Shown: positions 60,901-64,000 of the stretch, piece by piece | How the letters are laid out: every line of letters starts with the position of its first letter | Position numbering within the stretch: the first letter of the stretch is position 1 | Program-made: the position numbers and the translations under genes | Notes under the pieces: model-generated | What the model saw: the letters and a program-made list of their open reading frames with translations, nothing else | Told to the model about the DNA's origin: nothing | Databases searched by the model: none | Source of the DNA: Bradyrhizobium xenonodulans | GTDB taxonomy: Bacteria > Pseudomonadota > Alphaproteobacteria > Rhizobiales > Xanthobacteraceae | NCBI RefSeq assembly: GCF_027594865.1 | Contig: NZ_CP089391.1 | Location: 6,726,501 to 6,790,500 of the forward strand | DNA: 64,000 nt | Direction: 5' to 3'

Positions 60901-61020
60901 GTAGAGAACCGGCACCTGCTGTCGGAGCACACGGAACTGCTCCACGAGGAGAGAACGACCCAGCGGGTCGGTCAGATCGCCCACGGAGAAGGCGGTACGG
61001 AATCGCGCGAATATGCCCAT
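57940..61020 (-). CDS. Membrane PAS-GGDEF-EAL protein (c-di-GMP metabolism)
   Basis: This is a 1026-residue inner-membrane signalling protein. Residues 1-200 hold five to six helices (VLYAVLLVDSISVGLVLPTT, LLLLLVLLGRMIS). Three PAS-type segments follow (LCFFDDDQCLIVCNRQYLEV, LAIFGKDDRLVLWNRQYTEF, LFEENPLPMWVSEAKTRQVI). The diguanylate cyclase domain has an intact ARVGGDEFIGI active site. The phosphodiesterase domain has YEALVRWRHP (EAL) and DDFGTGYSSLSYLEAFPLDR. Both activities look intact. The gene stands alone, with a short upstream region. Its c-di-GMP could act on the PilZ proteins at 10.4-11.1 kb, if both are expressed. Confidence 0.93.
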   Translation of the reverse strand: MGIFARFRTAFSVGDLTDPLGRSLLVEQFRVLRQQVPVLYAVLLVDSISVGLVLPTTVSPWLRFALPAALLAICLVRLVQWIRLRRSDFTPEEAYRELVRTRLVAVVLNAGFVFWILALFGVVEPSLRAPVALLVFMGCIGTAYCLGSFPPASRLTMIIAGAPIATVLLFSGDGMMISLGINLLLLLVLLGRMISTNFRSFVQLVETHSRLTEEGDRARVAEQTATALAERFDRALNNMSQGLCFFDDDQCLIVCNRQYLEVYDLDPEIVRPGMKLNDIVDLRYSVGSAPKMSKQEYLVWRNSAAVIAKNSDTTVELTNGRIVRIRHRPMQGNGWVATHEDITERHRTEMALAEAKAAAEQAEATARAAHTHLREALDVVPEGLAIFGKDDRLVLWNRQYTEFYAASRDALAAGAPFEGILRAGLAAGQYPEAAGREEEWLAERMARHALPRHSHEQHLAGDRWVRVEERRTADGGSIGVRIDITDLKRREASFRLLFEENPLPMWVSEAKTRQVIAVNGAMCRHYGFSRKALLSMFEPQLECGDPESESRDFELHRTANGEVIQVVIESRPLIYEGRAAHVSVAFDVTDRNRTQEKISYLACHDALTELPNRAALDQHLIDAIERARASDDGFAVLCIDLDHFKEINDLFGHAVGDAVLREASRRLQEAAQGSYVARVGGDEFIGITDELPLPASAELLATRMRAQFEHPIEVDGHALQIDLCVGVALYPRDADNAVFLLANADAALYRAKHEGRGAIRLFTSAMDQQLRDRRALEHDLRVAVERGELYLEYQPQQDRHGILKAYEALVRWRHPVRGIIAPGEFIPVAEKSGSIAQIDDWVLMEACMEAASWHQPLRVAVNVSAAQFRRENLDAHVRKALRESGLPASRLELEITEGVLIEDIARAKRTMQSLKALGIHIALDDFGTGYSSLSYLEAFPLDRIKIDRSFVAALGESERSLAIVRAVIGLAHGLGVPVLAEGIETDAQMSLLLQEGCDEMQGYLIGRPRSLESAPQSNRVPIRAAS

Positions 61021-61239
61021 TTAGATTGCCCCAGCCGTTCCAAAGCTAGGACAGAGAGGCGAAGGACACGTAAAGGTGCTTGGTGTCTCGGGCATTAACG
61101 GCGCTGCTGCAATTGCGAAGAATTAACCTTCAGGCGCCGCCGGTCGCCAACCGCTTCCGCCACCGCACTGCTCTCTCAGTGACATGGCTTAAAGCGACGG
61201 GCTCGGTCTACTTCGCGCGAGGCATGCTGACGGCGCGAC

Positions 61240-61500
61240 GCGCGACTGGTCGAAACCGGCGTCCTCGAACAGATCCCGGCCTCCGACGGCAGCGCCTATC
61301 AGGAACATGTGCTGACCAGACGGGACCACGGCTTGTTCCTGGTCGTGGTCTCCTTAAGGCAATGGGGCGAGGCACATCTCTATGCGCGCGGCGAGACGCA
61401 TTCGGTGCTGCTGGACCAGACGGGCAGGCGGTCGGACAACTCGTGCTGCCGTCGAAGAGCGGCAAGCCGCTGGGGTGGTCGGACACCAAAGTGAGGAAAG
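61240..61500 (+). pseudogene. HxlR-family regulator remnant
   Basis: The frame LVETGVLEQIPASDGSAYQE, HVLTRRDHGLFLVVVSLRQW, GEAHLYARGE is the wing and dimerisation part of an HxlR regulator. A frameshift near 61425 moves the end, KSGKPLGWSDTKVRKVA, to another frame. The DNA-binding half is missing. Confidence 0.65.
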
Positions 61501-61583
61501 TCGCCGCGCGCAGGCGGCGAGCGGTGCCGAGTTTGTCGCCGCAGCTGCGTAGGGAGGGATTAGTCTTATTGCGTCAGAAAGAC

Positions 61584-61683
61584 CTCATGATGAGGACCGC
61601 GAAGCGCGTCTCGAACCAAGAAGCCCGCTGGTGGCCTCGTCCTTCGAGACGCTTGCTGCGCAAGCTCCTGAGGATCAGGAGAT
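61584..61683. repeat. Palindromic intergenic repeat (same type as 5058)
   Basis: There is a left arm with GCGCGTCTCGAA and a right arm with TTCGAGACGC, with outer CCTCATGATGAGG/CTCCTGAGGATCAGG elements. It is related to the element at 5058-5163 in both sequence and layout. Confidence 0.65.
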
Positions 61684-61936
61684 AAACGGTATGACGGAGT
61701 AAGATTAGTGCAGCCTGCCGTTTCCACGTTACGGCAAACTGCTGCCGCCCACAACTCGCCGCTGCCCCGATCACTGCCAGTCCGCCGCCGGGAAGCACCA
61801 GCCAAATCGGCATCGTACTTCGCAGAACCGGACGCCGCGGGACCTCTGGTCTGCACGATGGATTCAGTCGTCATTACTCACGTCCGCAGTTCAGATGATT
61901 GCGATCGTGCTTCGCGTCGCGACGATATCTGCACGC

Positions 61937-62812
61937 TCATGCCGTCACCGGCGCCCTCCACCGCATGAAGCGCCGCTCCAGCGCCTCGAGGACAGCATTG
62001 CACGCGAGCCCGATGACCGTGATGCTGAGGATGCCGAAATACATCTGCGGGATCAGGAAGCTGTACTGGCTGTTGATGATGAGATAGCCGAGACCAGCCT
62101 TGGCGCCCACCATCTCGGACGCGACCAGCACGAGCATGGCGGATGCGCTGGCGAGGCGAATACCGACGAAGATGGTCGGAAGCGCAGCCGGCAGAATCAC
62201 CTTGCGAAACAATTGCTGCGGTGTCGCGCCCATGGTCCGCGCCGATTTGATCAGGAGCGGATCGACTTGCTTCACCGCGGCGATGGTGTTCAGCAGGAGT
62301 GGCCAGGCGCAGCTGTAGATCACCATCGTGATCTTCGACATCTCGCCGATCCCGAGCAGCAGGATGAACACCGGCAGCAGCGCGAGCGGCGCGGTGTTGC
62401 GGCAGATCTCGATGAACTGGTTCAGGAGATTACCGAGCCGGGCTGACCTGCCGACCGCCAGGCCAAGCGGCACAATCAGTGCGACCGATATCAGAAACCC
62501 GCTCAGCGCGCGCAGCAAGCTGGCGGAGACATCATCATAGAGCTCGCCGCTTTGCGCGAGCTGCCAGCCGGCGGCAATCACCTCCGAGAACGGCGGCAGG
62601 AACACCGCATCGATCAGGCCGAGCCTGGGAGCCGCTTCCCATAGCAACAACAGGGCAATCAGTAGCAGGGAGCGGTGTCCAAGGACAGTCAACTGGCGGA
62701 TCGCGGCACGGGCCCCACTCACCGCCGGCGACGGTTGAGGTTGCACGCCAGTGAGCGCCTCTCGGCGTCCGTGCGCGAGCTCCAGCAGTATCAGCGTCTC
62801 CAGACTAGACAT
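61937..62812 (-). CDS. ABC transporter permease (SsuC/TauC/NrtB type)
   Basis: This is a 291-residue permease with about six helices. The EAA loop reads IKSARTMGATPQQLFRKVIL, followed by PAALPTIFVGIRLASASAML. Such permeases serve sulfonates, taurine, nitrate or pyrimidine precursors. The start overlaps the ATPase gene stop by 8 bp. It is transcribed leftwards as the last gene of the operon. Confidence 0.9.
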   Translation of the reverse strand: MSSLETLILLELAHGRREALTGVQPQPSPAVSGARAAIRQLTVLGHRSLLLIALLLLWEAAPRLGLIDAVFLPPFSEVIAAGWQLAQSGELYDDVSASLLRALSGFLISVALIVPLGLAVGRSARLGNLLNQFIEICRNTAPLALLPVFILLLGIGEMSKITMVIYSCAWPLLLNTIAAVKQVDPLLIKSARTMGATPQQLFRKVILPAALPTIFVGIRLASASAMLVLVASEMVGAKAGLGYLIINSQYSFLIPQMYFGILSITVIGLACNAVLEALERRFMRWRAPVTA

Positions 62813-63671
62813 GGGCGATCTCCTTCACCTCGTGGTCCACATGTCGCGCACCGACACCTCCGTTCAACTGGCCCCGCTGGGCCTTCTGAACCTCGTCGCG
62901 CAACAGGCTCCAGACCTCATGGCGTACATGGCCGAACTCCGGCAGTGAGCGCACATCGTCTACCTCGTCGCGCAGTACCTCGGGGAGGTCGATGACTTGC
63001 TTGATCCGCCCCGGACGCGACGTCATGACGGCTACGCGCTCGCCGAGCACGACGGCTTCGTCGATGCCATGGGTGATGAAGACGATGGTCTTGCCGGTGG
63101 CGCGCCAGATCCGCAGTAATTCACCCTGGAGCGTCTCGCGAGTCTGAGCGTCCAGCGCCGCGAACGGTTCATCCATCAGCAGCACCTCCGGATCGTAGGC
63201 GAGGCTTCGGGCGAGCGCGACGCGCTGCTTCATGCCGCCGGACAGCTCGTGCGGATACCGATTGGCAAAGCCGGACAAGCCGACCAGGTCGAGGAAATGC
63301 CGCGCGATCTCAAGCCGCTGCCTGGCCTTGAATCCGGCGATCTCGAGCCCGAATTCGACGTTCTCCGCGGCGGTCCGCCAAGGAAACAGGGCGTACTGCT
63401 GAAATACGATTCCGCGGTCGCGTCCGGGTCCGGCGATGGGGCGCCCGTCGAGCAGGATGCGGCCGCTGGTTGGCATCGTCAGTCCGCCCAGCAAATCGAG
63501 CAAGGTCGATTTCCCGCAGCCGCTTGGGCCGACCAAGACCAGGAACTCGCCGGTGCGAACGTCGAGCGTGATGCCGTCAAGGGCCGTGAAGCGGCCTGCA
63601 GGGCGGCCGCCCTCATCTCGCGTGATGAATTCCTTGCGGACCTGCTCGAAGCTGATCTTGACCGGAGTCAT
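62805..63671 (-). CDS. ABC transporter ATP-binding protein (SsuB/TauB type)
   Basis: This is a 288-residue ATPase. The start at 63671 (MTPVKISFEQVRKEFITRDE) overlaps the upstream stop as ATGA; a longer open frame to 63845 would run inside the binding-protein gene. Motifs: Walker A GPSGCGKST, signature LSGGMKQRVALARSL, Walker B VLLMDEPFAALDAQT. A C-terminal extension of about 40 residues ends GARHVDHEVKEIAHV. Confidence 0.92.
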   Translation of the reverse strand: MTPVKISFEQVRKEFITRDEGGRPAGRFTALDGITLDVRTGEFLVLVGPSGCGKSTLLDLLGGLTMPTSGRILLDGRPIAGPGRDRGIVFQQYALFPWRTAAENVEFGLEIAGFKARQRLEIARHFLDLVGLSGFANRYPHELSGGMKQRVALARSLAYDPEVLLMDEPFAALDAQTRETLQGELLRIWRATGKTIVFITHGIDEAVVLGERVAVMTSRPGRIKQVIDLPEVLRDEVDDVRSLPEFGHVRHEVWSLLRDEVQKAQRGQLNGGVGARHVDHEVKEIAHV

Positions 63672-64000
63672 TGCACCTCCGCCGTCTTTCCCGGACGGAA
63701 ATAGTTGAACGCGTTGGTGTAGGTGTCGGAGGCCTTGATCTGACCGGGCCTGAACAGGCCATCCTTCTCGAGCCAGTCGATCCACACCTGGATTTCGCGG
63801 TCCGAGATCACGCCGCCCTTGGATGCGACGCCGGTGCTCTTCCAATACTTGATCGAAGAGGCATCCTCGTTGCGCTTGCGCTCGGCGATGATCCGGTCGA
63901 ACCGGGCCCGCACCTCTTCGGCGGGCGTCGTCTGCGCCCAGTCAATCGCGCGCGAAATGCCCTCGACCAGCCTGCGGGCGGCATCAGGATTATCCTTGAT
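63668..64000 (-). CDS. Periplasmic binding protein of the same transporter (5' end cut by window)
   Basis: This is the C-terminal 110 residues of an NMT1/THI5- or SsuA-like solute-binding protein: IKDNPDAARRLVEGISRAID, WAQTTPAEEVRARFDRIIAE and SDREIQVWIDWLEKDGLFRP, TNAFNYF. The signal peptide and main binding lobes lie beyond the window. An ATGA overlap couples it to the ATPase gene. Confidence 0.85.
   Translation of the reverse strand: MKDNPDAARRLVEGISRAIDWAQTTPAEEVRARFDRIIAERKRNEDASSIKYWKSTGVASKGGVISDREIQVWIDWLEKDGLFRPGQIKASDTYTNAFNYFRPGKTAEVQ

Noticed and set aside
59062-61098. 678-codon plus-strand open frame
   Set aside because: It lies antisense to the PAS-GGDEF-EAL gene, is rich in Arg, His and Gln, and has no family-like blocks. 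It is a GC-codon shadow.
1-64000. CRISPR arrays, rRNA genes and intact insertion sequences
   Set aside because: No regularly spaced short repeats, no rRNA-like conserved blocks and no complete transposase with terminal inverted repeats were seen. Repeat R and the palindromic repeats do not have CRISPR spacing.

Overview
The window looks like an alphaproteobacterium of the Bradyrhizobium type: high G+C, several conserved small proteins of that group (DUF3551, DUF3422, DUF1348 and several unnamed proteins), rhizobial palindromic intergenic repeats, and a patchwork of genomic-island remnants. The genus call is an inference from remembered protein families. No rRNA and no CRISPR array were seen.

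Layout. (1) 1-5.7 kb is ordinary chromosome: a polar amino-acid ABC transporter (ATPase, permease, binding protein), an N-carbamoyl-amino-acid-hydrolase-like nitrilase, a LysR regulator, a class I glutamine amidotransferase and a DUF1348 protein. (2) At about 6.09 kb a YbgC-type thioesterase gene loses its 5' end and mosaic DNA begins. 6.1-20.4 kb holds small orphan genes, two PilZ proteins, integrase, methylase, MFS and conjugation-protein fragments, a glycosyltransferase/hydrolase cluster, a Fic protein, and two more YbgC-like genes inside a duplicated module of about 0.7 kb. (3) A complete tRNA with a CAU anticodon lies at 20401. After it comes a five-gene minus-strand operon at 21.6-28.0 kb: metallophosphoesterase, helical GASH-like protein, two TRAFAC-type GTPases and a GAP1-like protein. 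This matches a predicted GTPase-centred conflict system. (4) 29.8-38.5 kb is the most striking part. It encodes three class III nucleotide cyclases: one with a cyclic-nucleotide-binding domain, and two paralogous tandem-domain proteins. They sit with two different E2-like proteins, an E2-E1 fusion, a JAB/JAMM protease, an XRE/ImmA-IrrE pair and what looks like a dead TIR-like effector. In effect a cyclase replaces the CD-NTase of a type II CBASS-like operon. (5) 38.8-40.85 kb holds a small DNA-binding protein, a P4-type integrase broken by one in-frame amber codon, and a 45-bp tRNA-Val 3' half, the likely island end.

(6) 41-44 kb holds a secreted S10 carboxypeptidase, ATPase and recombinase remnants, and a second tRNA 3' half (tRNA-Arg, 46 bp). 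(7) 44.2-51.3 kb is a coherent catabolic unit: amidohydrolase, complete glutamate/aspartate-type ABC transporter, class V aminotransferase and a divergent IclR regulator. (8) 51.5-56 kb is mainly decayed genes (acyl-CoA dehydrogenase, cupin, two SDRs) plus DUF3551 and a small two-gene unit. (9) 56-64 kb returns to intact genes: DUF3422, a large PAS-GGDEF-EAL protein, and a taurine/nitrate/sulfonate-type ABC transporter running off the right edge.

The defence-like genes, broken recombinases and tRNA halves together suggest repeated integration at tRNA genes followed by decay, with the cyclase/ubiquitin-like locus and the GTPase operon still largely intact. All function calls come from reading the translations. 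No database search was run.
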